Source: Pseudo-nitzschia pungens (lineage: Eukaryota > Bacillariophyta > Bacillariophyceae > Bacillariales > Bacillariaceae). Taken from it: DNA of 64,000 bases. Below, piece by piece: positions 21,601 to 32,080 of the stretch (position 1 is its first letter; every line of letters starts with the position of its first letter). The stretch is from assembly GCA_037355855.1 (NCBI GenBank), contig CM074763.1, positions 3,782,001 to 3,846,000 of the forward strand, read 5' to 3'. Below the pieces are notes generated by a model. The model was not told the origin of the DNA. It did no database searches and saw only the letters and a program-made list of their open reading frames with translations. Both the position numbers and the translations under genes were made by a program.

Positions 21601-22145
21601 TACTCGCATTACTGATGCTGCACTCCAGCATCCAGAGAGGAGTTTTGCTTTTGTATGCTGACCACTAGCATTACTGATACTATGTATCTGAGGAAGGGTT
21701 TTGCTTGTGTCGGCTGACCACTAGCATTACGGATGCTGCATACCAGCATTGGAGGGACAGTTTTGCTTGTGTCTTTCCCTTTCACGTTCTTGTTACCCCG
21801 TCTCCTGTACGCTTTGCAACAGCAGTGTCTGTTGTGCTCTGGACTGGTTTGTTTTTCTTCCTGTTTCTTACCAAGGTTCGTTTGCAAAATAGTCGTCTTT
21901 ACAACCTGGGGCCCAAATCCCCCATGGTTGAGGCGACGCGTCGTTCTACAACTTGGGGCCTAACCTCTCTTCGATTGAGGCGACGATAAAGTCTGGTTAC
22001 AGACTGAGTAGCTTTTAACCACCTTCGGTGGATTTTCCTACTTAAATAAGTATATTATTATTATTAGACCAATATTGCTGACCTATTCACGAAGTTACTG
22101 AATGGTCCAGCTCTGAAAGACCATTGCGCTCGATGCATGTGGTAA
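15617..22145 (+). pseudogene. Copia Pol (protease, integrase, RT, RNase H), split by non-autonomous copy 1
   Basis: The frame is continuous from just after the gag TGA to 20137 (1,507 codons), then resumes at 22086 and ends in TAA at 22143-22145 (FTKLLNGPALKDHCARCMW). No ATG lies near the junction; the first Met is 17 codons in, so expression through the stop is likely. Protease: LDSHADTTAAG (15713-15745), with His where the usual D(S/T)G has Gly. Integrase: WYTDTW, SDGAREQ about 60 residues on, and NRAELS about 40 later, giving the DDE triad. RT: ADIQNAYL and YVDDIICC (about 19105). RNase H: VDTDHAG, TFGSEIVA, YCDNESVVK, then NIADLFTK, which spans the insertion. All catalytic motifs survive; only the 1,928-bp insertion breaks it. 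Confidence 0.92.
20138..22065 (+). mobile_element. Non-autonomous LINE-derived element, copy 1
   Basis: Length 1,928 bp. TSD agaccaatattgctgaccta occurs at 20118-20137 and 22066-22085 (20 bp). It starts caatttgcgcgacgcgcatt and ends in the hairpin pair agtctggttacagact and ccaccttcggtgg followed by a TATTATT tail. Inside are six units of about 150 bp starting near 20612, 20764, 20914, 21065, 21213 and 21365 with tgtcatctgttttcaagtc. Three units of about 60 bp (gctgaccactagcattac) follow near 21600-21770. No credible protein is encoded and no tRNA-like A/B box was seen, so it is not a classical SINE. Head and tail match LINE-0 and LINE-1/2, implying mobilisation by the LINE enzymes. Confidence 0.9.
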
Positions 22146-22633
22146 AAATTGCTCCAGCTGCATTATTTGAGGTACTTTTATCTCTGGCAAGCAATGTGGA
22201 CGCGATCTGTTATTTCGAGATCCCGGGGACTATGGTCCCGGGGACCACAATTTTGATTTCGATTTCGGTTTCAAACGCAGTCGACAGCGGATCACGGATT
22301 TCGATTACGAGTTTATCGACCGCTTCGATTTTGGTTTCGGATGCAACCTTATTTCGGACGCAACCCCTTTTCGAGCGCTCTGATATTCGACTTCGATTCG
22401 ATCTTATGTTATATGTTATATATTTGGGAGTCTCCGGTACAATGGTTCCGGGGACTATAAACTTGAAAGACAATAGGCTGATTGATCGACCTCCTTGTAC
22501 GTGTCAAGGAATGGAACCAAGGGCAAAACGTCCTCCGGTCCAACCCCCTCTTTTTTTTTGTACTACGAATCAGCCGGGCCTCTGATAGAAGAACTGCAAT
22601 ATTTGGTGCAGTTTGACCTGTATATTAATATTA
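22146..22633 (+). other. Copia 3' region before the shared LTR part
   Basis: Non-coding sequence downstream of the pol stop. Two related palindromic phrases occur: ggtcccggggacc near 22233 and ttccggggac near 22450. A purine tract typical of a plus-strand primer is not evident next to 22634. The corresponding part of the left LTR is unrelated. Confidence 0.5.
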
Positions 22634-23282
22634 ACGATTTGTACCAATCGTACGTACCCCGAGTAAAGCACCTTTTATGGTGTAGCTAAATACTACAGGG
22701 TTAGGGTTGCTAATGCTACGAGATACTGAAAGATGCTAACCTACTATGATACCAATGCTAAGGTACGATGCTACCGCCGGGGTCGGGTCATTGGTGTATA
22801 ATATATACCATGACCGGATACCCGGCCCAAACAGTTATCCAACGCGCTAGCATATGCGAGTTATTATCGCTAGCACACGATTCGATCTAATTAATCGGAG
22901 ATACCTACGATACTCCGATACGCTATCCGTACAATACAGTACCAGAGCTACAGAGCGCTGTTATTATACGAGTTAGCGAATCGATGTCACGATACAGAGC
23001 TGAGCGCTTTGGCTCAGCTCCCTTCACTCTTTCTTTTATACTCTAAAATAAACACGCCTATCATGCCCTCCTATCGATCGATTCCGATGTACCTCTAGGG
23101 AAGTGCCTTGTATTGCTTGAGCGTATGCAATAGACCTTGAACAGTCCACTGTAGACTCACGATTTGCCAGGACTTTATGTGTTATTATTGTTAGGGCTTT
23201 CCCCTATTTTTAGACCAGTACGAGATAATTCATATCTACGATTAAGTTCCCCGAAGACCGCTGACGAGCGGATATCAACACA
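22634..23282 (+). repeat. Copia right LTR (shared part)
   Basis: Matches 12074-12722 at a constant offset of 10,560 with one visible difference (C at 23221 against T at 12661). It ends ggatatcaacaca against LINE-0 sequence. Confidence 0.9.
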
Positions 23283-23341
23283 CCAGACCTCACTTTTGAT
23301 CTGGATTTGCACTTTAACCTCCAAGCCCGTGCTGACAGTGG
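23283..23341 (+). pseudogene. 59-bp LINE-0 ORF1 remnant between two insertions
   Basis: Encodes DLTFDLDLHFNLQARADSG, matching the LINE-2 ORF1 at about 58435-58490 on the other strand. It joins in frame to 11797 on the left and 63372 on the right. It is the only LINE-0 DNA left between the Copia and Gypsy C. Confidence 0.95.
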
Positions 23342-23599
23342 TGTTACACTCTAAGGTAGAAAAATTGGAGTAGTATTAAAATTGTGACTAAAGTTTCAAC
23401 TCTTAAGCGAGCGTTACGATTTTCATGTGAACGTTTGAATATACAAACGCGCGTTGTGCTTATATTTGAATAACGGCACACATGCATTGTTGGAGCGTCC
23501 GGCGTACATTTTGAATATTTGTATTCAAACACCGGTCAGCACGTATGTGGGATTCGGTTAATTATTTAATCGTGGTTCATGCTACGCTAGCATGTCACA
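23342..23599 (-). repeat. Gypsy C 3' LTR
   Basis: 258 bp. On the minus strand it begins TGTGACATGCTAGC and ends GAGTGTAACA. About 1.2% visible divergence from its partner at 63114. Confidence 0.93.
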
Positions 23600-23630
23600 T
23601 AGTGCCTCATGATTAGACGAAGCCTGCTTA

Positions 23631-24114
23631 CTAAGTTGACCAATGAATGGTCGTTGACTCCGACTCCGGCTCCTTGTAAGGAGTCAGCTTCCGGATGTTC
23701 ATGGTTTCGACTACTGAAGGGGCTTTCTGCAGTTTCACTGTACCATTGTCATTGACTTGTAGAATTGTAAAAGGACCTGTTCTTCGGGGCTGCAGCTTGT
23801 CCGGGTCTGGCTCTTGCAACCATACCTTATCGTTGCTTCTGAACGTATGTTCTATTCTCTTGGCGTTGTCCCGGAGCAGGGCCTTGTTGATTCCCTGTTG
23901 CCGGAGCTGTTGGAGTGCCAATAGATTGGAGGTTAGTGGCAGATCTATCATCATGTCCCTGTTGAAGACCAGGGATCCTGGAGAGGCTTGTAAAGAGGTG
24001 CTGACTGCACATCGAGAGGCATGCATGCATGTTGCTAGGGCATTATCCATGAGCTGAGTGGCTCTGGCGTTGGCTTGTGGAGGGTTAACATGCACTAGAA
24101 CTCGTAGGATATCA
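23631..24114 (-). pseudogene. Gypsy C Pol, C-terminal piece
   Basis: Encodes the end of the integrase region and tail: VHVNPPQANARATQLMDN, LVFNRDMMIDLPL, NDKVWLQEPDPDKLQPRRTG and a TPYKEPESES end with a stop at 23631. The element was cut at gatatcctacgag by LINE-1; the duplicated aggatatca is at 24106-24114. The upstream part continues at 42196. The Gln codon in PPQANA is intact here, unlike Gypsy B. Confidence 0.88.
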
Positions 24115-24416
24115 TAATAATAATAATATACATATTTAAATAACTTTAATCACCAAAGGTGAAACTAAATTACTCAGTCTGTAACCAGACTTTAACGTCG
24201 CCTCCATCATAGAGTCAGGACCCCAAGTGGCAGAACGACAAATTTTCAAACAAACCTTGAACATCAAGCAGGGAAAAAGACATACAAGTCCCACAAAATA
24301 GGGACTTGAGAGAAAGTGAGATGGGAATGGAGATATTGGGATAAGATCCAGTATCAAAAGTTATATGACAGGATGAGAAGCAGGAACAGAAGGCAAAACC
24401 AAAGTACAAAGTGTAA
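24115..24416 (-). other. LINE-1 3' UTR with conserved double hairpin
   Basis: Reading the minus strand after the ORF2 stop: ggaggcgacgttaaagtctg, hairpin AGTCTG-GTTA-CAGACT, then a hairpin of the type ccacctttggtgg (here one arm is altered), then tatattattattatt. The same order ends LINE-2, the relic at 4,415 and all three non-autonomous copies, so this is probably the RT recognition tail. Confidence 0.8.
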
Positions 24417-27400
24417 TCAACCCTGAGGTCCAGTAAGCCAGGCTCTTAGGAGAGCAGCCTCTCGTTGGTATGGCTGCACTGGTTGGACAGGTGTTGCATA
24501 TTGCTTCCTGGCAAGGTGGATGGTTGCAAGCCACTGCCTCTTGGCAGTCAGGGTGTAACCTTGTAGGACTAGGAAAGGGGTTTGTAAAAGGGAGTGTGAC
24601 TGGGGAAGTGCACCAGCTGCACCAATGGCCAGTTCAGAGATGATGGAAGTATCAAGAGATTGGTGTTGTTCAGCATCAAGGGTACCCCCAGGACCATGGA
24701 GTCGTTCATTCCTATAAGTCCAAAGATCCCAGGAGGTAAGAAAGAACTGATGGATGATAGCTGTAGCCCAATGTTTGGGAGAGCGCTTGCTTCCAATGTG
24801 GGAATAGTAGTCAGCCTGGATTTGAAACCAGCGAGGAGACCACCTACCAAGAAGCCAGTTGTGCCAGCCAATAGTCCTCTGTGCCCTGACAGCAGACGCA
24901 ATTGCAAGGGAGTAGGATGATGGATAAATGTTCTGGCCCTTCCGAACTCTGGTGAGAAGATCCACAATGGCAACAACCAATGATGGATCAGTTTGTTCAA
25001 CTTCAAGCCTCTTCTGCAGGGGTCCCGTGAAGGCAGACACACTGTGCTGTACTGCCCCAGTGTCCTTGCAGGAGAGCACATGAGACACCTTCTCGTTGTC
25101 TGCATCACACAATGGGCACCTGGAGTGGTCCTGATACTGGTAGTGAAGGAGTTGGTTGCCAACACCAATGCATCCAGAAGCAAATTTGACAAACCACCTT
25201 TGCATGCCAGGAGGTAAATGCTTAAAGGCAGACAGATGGGCACACCAATGGATGGAACCCAAAACAGGTTGTGGAATTGGGATATCATGGTGGGTTTGCC
25301 AATATTGAAGAAGAGGAGGACCAGAAATGGCAACATGTAAAGCATTTTGATCAAACCTTGAACACTTGCATCCATTGAGAGAAAAAGGCCAGGGCTCAAA
25401 CACAAGTCTGGGATAGTGATGGGCAGAAGCTCTATGGACAGAGAGAAATGCCTTTGCCATGCTGTCAACCTGATGATTGCGAAGGGCCCACCAATCAAGA
25501 AAGATTCCAGCTTGATGGCCCTGAACCCACTGAAAGTGCACAGAGATTGGCAGGGCAGAAATCATGTTTCTGATGACATAAACATAATCAAAAGACTTCT
25601 GGGATATAACCAATGGCCATGATCCCTGAGCCTGTTTGAGAGCTGTGTCACCATCCAGAGCAATGGTGATAGAGCCAGAGGCAATATCAAAAAGACTCAC
25701 CAGAGCAGTGCAACAGGTGAGAACCCCAATGATGCCTGCCAGTTCACTCCTATAGGATGATTGGTCCTCAGGGGATCCACTGACAAAATTACAGCCAGTG
25801 AGGAACAATGAAGCAGTCTTGGTGGAGGTATTGGGTGACAAAATGAAAGCAGAAGTTCCTCTGAGAAGGTCCGGATCAAATGAACCATCACATACAGCAC
25901 TGGCAGTACCACTCTCAATAGCATCAACAAGGTGCTGACAGCCAGCCTGTGGTAGGGAATATTTGTGGAGAAGTACTCTTGGAGACGCACAGAGTGCATC
26001 AAAGGCATCTACTGGGGAGTCTGGAAGAGAATCAAATGGATTGTACTCCAGAGGATCCATGTCAGGAGGTTCGGAAACAAAGGCTGAGGACCCAACAACG
26101 CGTACAACTTGTCCACAAATAACAGGGCAGACAAGCACATCAGCACAGGCTGGTTTGTCAGGAATGAGTTCAGAAGTGACCCTGTATCTGCCCCTGCGCT
26201 GAGAGGTGCTCACAGCCCAGCCAGTAGAAGTTTTGAAGAATATTATGTTGGTGGATGGAGACGAAAACCAAGGCCAAAGAGAAGCTGTCTGGGGAGAGAG
26301 CCAATGCCCAAGGTGAAAAGAAGGAGCCAGTGCCCTGGCTGCAGGGGGTGGACAGGGAGGAAGAAAACAGGTCTGAAGAGCCTTAGTCCATAAGCGCTGT
26401 GCTGCTGGAGGCCAAGATGGAGGACATCTCGGCCAGTCAAGATGATCCCTCAAGTGATTGGAGGATGTCAGCTGGAAAGCCATGGGAGAGAGTCTTTTCC
26501 CATCTGGAGTACAAAGATCAGCAAGGGAGATAGCCTTGAGGGACATGCGCATGTGATTCAAGAGGGACAAGTCAGCACCTCTGAAGCCAGCGTTGACAAA
26601 GGCTTGCATGAGATAACAGTCATTGGAACGTAACAGTGGAAGATCTGGGAAGTCTTCAAACAAGCTCACAGGGTGAACAGAGAAAAACTTCCACACATGT
26701 TTGTACCAGCAGGGAGTGACGTATGAAGCAAAAGGATGATAGGGTGTGACACCAAGATGGAGAGGAAGTCCAAGTTCAAGCCGGAGAGACTCAGCAGTAA
26801 GCCTGAGAATCCTACCAGTTTGTGAGGACCTGACAGATTCCTGAAAGAGGGTGGCAATATGACTAAACTCTTGGAGGAGGTATGGATGGATGAAACCAAA
26901 GCCTTGATAGAGGGAAGGACCATAGAACACATGTCTAGGAAATGTCCGTGACATCCCTGCTTTATTCAGCACAGGAACAAGAGCTGGGTGAATTATCTTA
27001 GTCCAGGTGGCCTCATCAAGTTGAGTGACAGGCATGGGGTATTCAACAGACTTCATGAAAGAATACTTGAAGGTGTAGAGGGATGCACGCTTCTCACACT
27101 TGGAAGCCTTGAGTTGGGTGCCAAAAGATTGAGACTGTGACTTCATGTGAGCAATCTGTGCTTCCTCATTGCCATCCATGGAGATAAAAACCCCAAGAGT
27201 CTTGTCAGCATGGTCAACTTCAAACCGATCCAGGGTAGCTCGATTGCCATTCTTGTCAGCAACAGAGAAGTCACCAGGCATGTCAGCAATTGAGCGATAG
27301 TCCCAGCCGGATCCATTCCATTTGAAATCAATCAAATAACAGAAGGATTTGGCAGGTTCAATAGCACCACCAGTGGCAATAATCCCACCAGCCCATCGGT

Positions 27401-27700
27401 CAAGAGCTTCCTGAAAGTCAACAGCTAAGTCCTCACCAGATGTTGAGGAATCAGAGCCAGCACAAAACAAATCTGTGTCATCCACAAAGGCAAAACCCAC
27501 AAGAGAAACCAGTTGCAGTGACAAGGAAGTGATAAGATGGACACCATGCCCAGCCCGTTGCATCATCCGGAAGACAATTGTTGACACCAACGCCCAAAGA
27601 GTTGGACCAATACCGTTGCCTTGGCCACAACCACTGAGAGGAACAGGTTCATCACCATACACAGGGCCGGACCGACCAAAACCAGTTTTGATGTGGTGTT
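24417..27700 (-). pseudogene. LINE-1 ORF2, C-terminal part (RT end, RNase H, zinc finger)
   Basis: About 1,095 codons ending GPQG and TGA. It starts at AKHHIKTGFGRSGPVYGDE in the RT. RT motif B is SGCGQGNGIGPTLWALVS and motif C GFAFVDDTDLF (about 27470-27500). RNase H residues lie in AVCDGSFD, YRSELAG, ALDGDTA and NHQVDSMAKAF. A CPLCDADNEKVSHVLSC finger follows, of the type at the end of many LINE polyproteins. The frame is intact across this piece. It is separated from the RT N-terminus by non-autonomous copy 2. Confidence 0.9.
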
Positions 27701-27721
27701 TGGCATGTTGCAAAGTAGACA

Positions 27722-27950
27722 CAATTTGCGCGAAGCGCATTTTGTCCGACGTTCCGATGTTCCAGTATTAAAAATACGTAGATTTCTACACATATTTACC
27801 ATGCGATATCTCGCTCCCTTAAACACCCCCAACCACATAACCAGGACCTACACATACTAACAGCGACCTCGCCTCTTTGATTCTGCTATTTGTTCAGTTG
27901 CTCGATGCTTTGTTTGGTTGAGTTGGTTGCCTATTCACCACTCGCCGATC

Positions 27951-27981
<31 letters not shown>

Positions 27982-29400
27982 CCAAAAACGACACATAATT
28001 TTCTACAGCAATTCCAGTACAGATTCTACCCTACAGCAAAACCAACAACGTACATGTCTATTGCTTCGCCGTCTTACGTACTGCTGCTTCGATCTGTTTC
28101 CAAGCTCCACCCTCAAGACCCTCTAAGTATATATTATACTTAATGTTCTAAATTGTTTCCAAGCTTCCTAAGTGATTCCCACTTAACGTTCTACATTCTT
28201 CAAGGTTCCTTGCTAAGTCCCTTAAGTCTTTTCAAGTCGAAGTTCACCAACAGCCCCTTCCACTGTAGGAATATTTCTACAAGAAATTCCAGCTGTCATC
28301 TGTTTTCAAGTCCATTGCCCTGCTGGTCCTTAAGCGTTTTCGCTTATGGTCCTACTGTTTTCTGACCCAAGCCCCAAAATCGCTAAGTACAGTTTGCTTA
28401 AGGCTCTCCTACCTACATATACCTCTCAGATGCATTCTTCAACTGTCATCTGTTTTCAAGTCTACTGCCCTGCTGGACCCTAAGTGTTTTGCTTATGGTA
28501 CTACTGTTTTTTGACCCAAGCCCCAAAGCCCCTAAGTACAGTTTGCTTAAGGCTCTCCTACCTACATAACCCTCTCAGGTGCACACTTCAACTGTCATCT
28601 GTTTTCAAGTCTACTGCCCTGCTGGACCATAATTGCTTTTGATTATGGACCTACTGTTTTCCTGACCCAAGCCCCAAAGCCGTTAAGTACATGTTACTAA
28701 ATGCTTCACCACCAACATATACCCCTCCAGTTCACAGTACAGCTGCCACCTGTTTTCAAGGCTACAGCCCTGATGGTTCATACGTGTTATCACTTAAAGG
28801 CCGTGTTTCCAAGCTACTACAGGAGAGCAAGTTCGTTCTACGAATTTGGTAGTAGGCTCCACTGCCTCTTAGTGTTTCGCATACCAATGGTAAGGAGTGT
28901 GTGGTAAGGAATGTGTTTGGGGTTGACTACTCGCATTACTGATGCTGCACTCCAGCATCCAGAGAGGAGTTTTGCTTTTGTACGCTGACCACTAGCATTA
29001 CTGATACTATGTATCTGAGGAAGGGTTTTGCTTGTGTCGGCTGACCACTAGCATTACGGATGCTGCATACCAGCATTGGAGGGACAGTTTTGCTTGTGTC
29101 TTTCCCTTTCACGTTCTTGTTACCCCGTCTCCTGTACGCTTTGTAACAGCAGTGTCTGTTGTGCTCTGGACTGGTTTGTTTTTTTTTCCTGTTTCTTACC
29201 AAGGTTCGTTTGCAAAATAGTCGTCCTTACAACCTGGGGCCCAAATCCCCCATGGTTGAGGCGGCGCGTCGTTCTACAACTTGGGGCCTAACCTCTCTTT
29301 GATTGAGGCGACGATAAAGTCTGGTTACAGACTGAGTAGCTTTTAACCACCTTCGGTGGATTTTCCTACTTAAATAAGTATATTATTATTATTATTATTA
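27722..29400 (+). mobile_element. Non-autonomous LINE-derived element, copy 2
   Basis: Length 1,679 bp. A 21-bp TSD lies at 27701-27721 and 29401-29421 (ggcatgttgcaaagtagaca plus a leading t), within the RT gene of LINE-1 and in the opposite orientation. The head is caatttgcgcgaagcgcatt; a (CAG)n run is at about 27956-27980. It has three to four of the 150-bp hairpin units, fewer than copies 1 and 3, which explains its shorter length. The tail has the same double hairpin and a longer ATT run. Confidence 0.9.
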
Positions 29401-29421
29401 TGGCATGTTGCAAAGTAGACA

Positions 29422-30646
29422 GAAGAACGTCACACACATCTGCAGGAACCCCAAAGCTCTGAAGAGTGAGGCCGGCAATCGGATGAGAGATTCGATCATA
29501 ACAGCCCTTGGCATCATTCATAGCAACAGCACCGGATCTGCGCTTCTGCCGCAACACATCACATATGAGCTTCTTGTTCAGGCAGGTGTTGATGGCCTTG
29601 TGGTGTTTCCTGCTTCCATGTTGATCGGCAGCCACTGCACTGGCAAGTTCAGCATAGGCAAGAATGCGTCTGCCAATCATCTTGTTGTTGATTTGGAACT
29701 CAGGAGACATCAGCTGAATAAGCCTCATCTTATCCACTCTATATTCACCAGGTTTCTTGAAGATCTCAACATCAGTGATGACCTGCCAAGCAGAAGGAGA
29801 GAAGCCAACAATCAATGGGACGGATCTCAGGAGAGTGTCAAACTTGTTCAGCTGGGGATCCAGGGCAAATGCCTTGTGGTGGGAAAAACTCAAACAAGAA
29901 GGTTCACTTGCTGTGCGTTCCCTCTGGCGTTTCCAGGCAGCAGCATTGTCAGCTGGACACACTGAATAGTCAAAGGGGGGCAAACTCAGGGTAGAGTCAG
30001 GGACTTTGAGACAAGAAAGAAATTCAGAGAGGTATTTGTCAGTGGCAGGAGGAGGATTATATGTGCCATCAAGAACTTGAGCAGAAGCATGGGCTGTGCC
30101 TAGGTATCCAAAATCTTGAATGAAGGAGGGATTCATGGAAGGAGTGCCAAGACACTGCTGTTGACGCCGGACATTGGATTCAGCCATAGCTGGTACCATA
30201 GTAGACTGAGACTCCAAGACCTGTTCAACACCATCATGGCCAACTGCAATAGCACGCAAGACAGCTGACTTGTTGACACGTCCCCGAATAGACCAAGCAG
30301 CGAGGCCAAGCTCTCGTTGAAGCCGTTCCCTGCGCATCCTGGCACGAATCTGGGAAGCATTCTGGTTGTGAGGCTTGCCTTCAGCAAGAAGTGCATCCAC
30401 CAGGCCTTGATTGAAGGAGTCTCTCCATGAGGGGGCCAATTTCTTCACTGCCCGGTATTGCTTGTAAGCTTGTTTCAGATGGAGGAGAGCACTGGAAAGA
30501 TCACTGTGTTCTCCTTTGTAAAGAGAAAGCTTGCAGGCCAACCTTTTCAAAACAGTATGACTGGTGGACACACCCTGTCGTAACTTAACAACACGCCTCC
30601 AAAAGTCAATGGTATCACGATAGACTTGCAGCTGGGGTGACCATGG
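29422..30646 (-). pseudogene. LINE-1 ORF2, central part up to RT motif A
   Basis: Encodes the linker and RT N-terminal half, for example VRDTIDFWRR-like sequence, RMRRERLQREL, PLIVGFSPSAWQ and RT motif A AMNDAKGCYDRISHP, ending SFGVPADVCDVLLSTLQHA at the copy 2 insertion. The upstream end at 30646 is the left TSD of Gypsy B (catgg, 30642-30646). Confidence 0.88.
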
Positions 30647-30950
30647 TGTGACGAGCTAGCGTAGCTAGCAGTCACGATTGAATAATTAACCGAATCCCAT
30701 ATGGGAATCGAATATTATATATATCCAATCATGAATACATTTCGGTTGAGTCCCAGAAGGTGATATATGCCTAATCGTGGGAACCGACAGTGAATCAACA
30801 TTTATGGCAAGAGCATGCCAAAAATGTGGCTATGCTCGGGACCTCAATTTTTATATGTTTCCATTCTTAATCCGCGTAACAATATTTTGTAAAGTATCTA
30901 AACATCACAATTTTCATACCACTCCGATATTTCTACTCTAGACCGTAACA
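30647..30950 (+). repeat. Gypsy B 5' LTR
   Basis: 304 bp, starting tgtgacgagctagcgtagct and ending ctagaccgtaaca. Contains inverted repeats gctagcgtagctagc and cccatatggg. Confidence 0.93.
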
Positions 30951-30962
30951 CAGTAATTACTG
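30951..30962 (+). promoter_or_regulatory. Palindrome at the primer-binding position of Gypsy B
   Basis: Directly after the 5' LTR lies CAGTAATTACTG, a perfect 12-bp palindrome. The related Gypsy C has CGGTAATTACTG at 63102-63113 on the minus strand, one base off perfect. No TGG-starting tRNA complement is visible. A second palindrome CAGTACTG follows about 50 bases later in both. Confidence 0.55.
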
Positions 30963-31151
30963 TTTGTGCTTTACAGTAGAAACAGTAGAAATCAGTACTG
31001 AATTCAAAACAATCGACCAAACCTCCCTTAACCTCAACAACAGAGGCACCTTGTATCTCCAACAAGCAACATGGCAGGCATCTACAGAGAACCACCGGTC
31101 TCCTACAAGAGCTCTTTCGATAGCTCCAAGCCGAAACTAATCACGCTCTCG

Positions 31152-31340
31152 TGCCGTGCACCAAAATACAGTCACGAGTACACACGGGACTGGATTAAGG
31201 ATAAGGATAAAAACAATCGGCGAGTCGATAGAATCGCTGATTCGGAAGGCTCTTAGAACTGTAGCAAATAGACTAACCAATAGAGCTCACAATTTGCATA
31301 TCACTACTATTCTAATCACTAGTAGACCCGGGGTATGGCA
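31152..31340 (+). repeat. Gypsy A1 5' LTR
   Basis: Starts tgccgtgcaccaaaatacag and ends acccggggtatggca. The Gypsy A2 LTRs share both ends, but their interiors differ at many sites. Confidence 0.94.
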
Positions 31341-31354
31341 TGATTTTAAAATCA
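31341..31354 (+). promoter_or_regulatory. Palindrome at the primer-binding position of Gypsy A1
   Basis: TGATTTTAAAATCA is a perfect 14-bp palindrome directly after the 5' LTR. It is identical in Gypsy A2 (56170-56183), although surrounding leader and LTR sequences differ. No tRNA 3'-end complement is apparent. Confidence 0.6.
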
Positions 31355-32080
31355 AGCTGAGTGCTGAAGACCATGAGCAGAAACAACCGATCGATCGACC
31401 GAAGAGGGATCGACGCCGGAAACTGACAAAAATGGAGGCGCAGAGAAGCAAAGAACAGGGAGAAGGACATCCGGTGTCTGCAGCACTAAGGAATACCAAC
31501 CCCGGCAACAGTTGGCTCCATTACAGGGAGCAACTGAAGCAACAGAGACACCTAAGGGCCTAAACAGGACCATGGTCGACAAAAGAAATAATCGAATAAA
31601 ATGAGTGTCGAAAAAGTGACACATAATCCAGTGAGTGGACTAATTGGACCAACACTGAGTGGATGGACAGACCGAACAGGGGATGCCAACCACAACCGAA
31701 ATATACGGATATCCGGAAAGGTATATAATGAATACCCAAACACCACCAATCCCACAGGAAACGGGAAGTGGGACCGGCCCGGTGATTGCTTAATAGGGAA
31801 GCAACGCCGGAGAACCACGGGAATCGAATCCCACGAAATAAAAACAGAAGCAACTCCGGAGAACCACAGGATTCCCGGGAACCAAAGAGGGAAACAACTC
31901 CCACCACTGGACAAACCAGGGGGGGAATCAGTTATAACACGAGTTATCGCGAGAGCAGTGGAAATCCAGCAAGAAAAACTGGAGGAGCTGAGCAATCACT
32001 TTTGCTCAGTTTCAACACAAACAGCAAAGATAACAGAAATAGTGTAACTAGATTAAATAGAACAACCGATTAACCCAACC
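31355..32080 (+). other. Gypsy A1 leader
   Basis: Non-coding 5' UTR between the palindrome and the gag ATG. Internal near-duplicated phrases occur (gcaacgccggagaaccacgg near 31801, gcaactccggagaaccacag near 31850). Short open frames here have no counterpart conserved in Gypsy A2. Confidence 0.6.

Larger units (their letters stand above)
11799..23282 (+). mobile_element. Ty1/copia LTR retrotransposon, interrupted by non-autonomous copy 1
   Basis: Order: LTR, leader, gag, pol (PR-IN-RT-RH), LTR, the copia gene order. It sits inside LINE-0 ORF1 with a 4-bp overlap (ccag at 11795-11798 and 23283-23286) that restores the ORF1 frame when removed. Termini are tatgaagatatcc and ggatatcaacaca, an imperfect inverted pair. 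A stretch of 649 bp is shared between the two ends with one visible mismatch, so insertion is recent. Pol is broken only by the 1.9-kb insertion at 20138. Confidence 0.9.
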
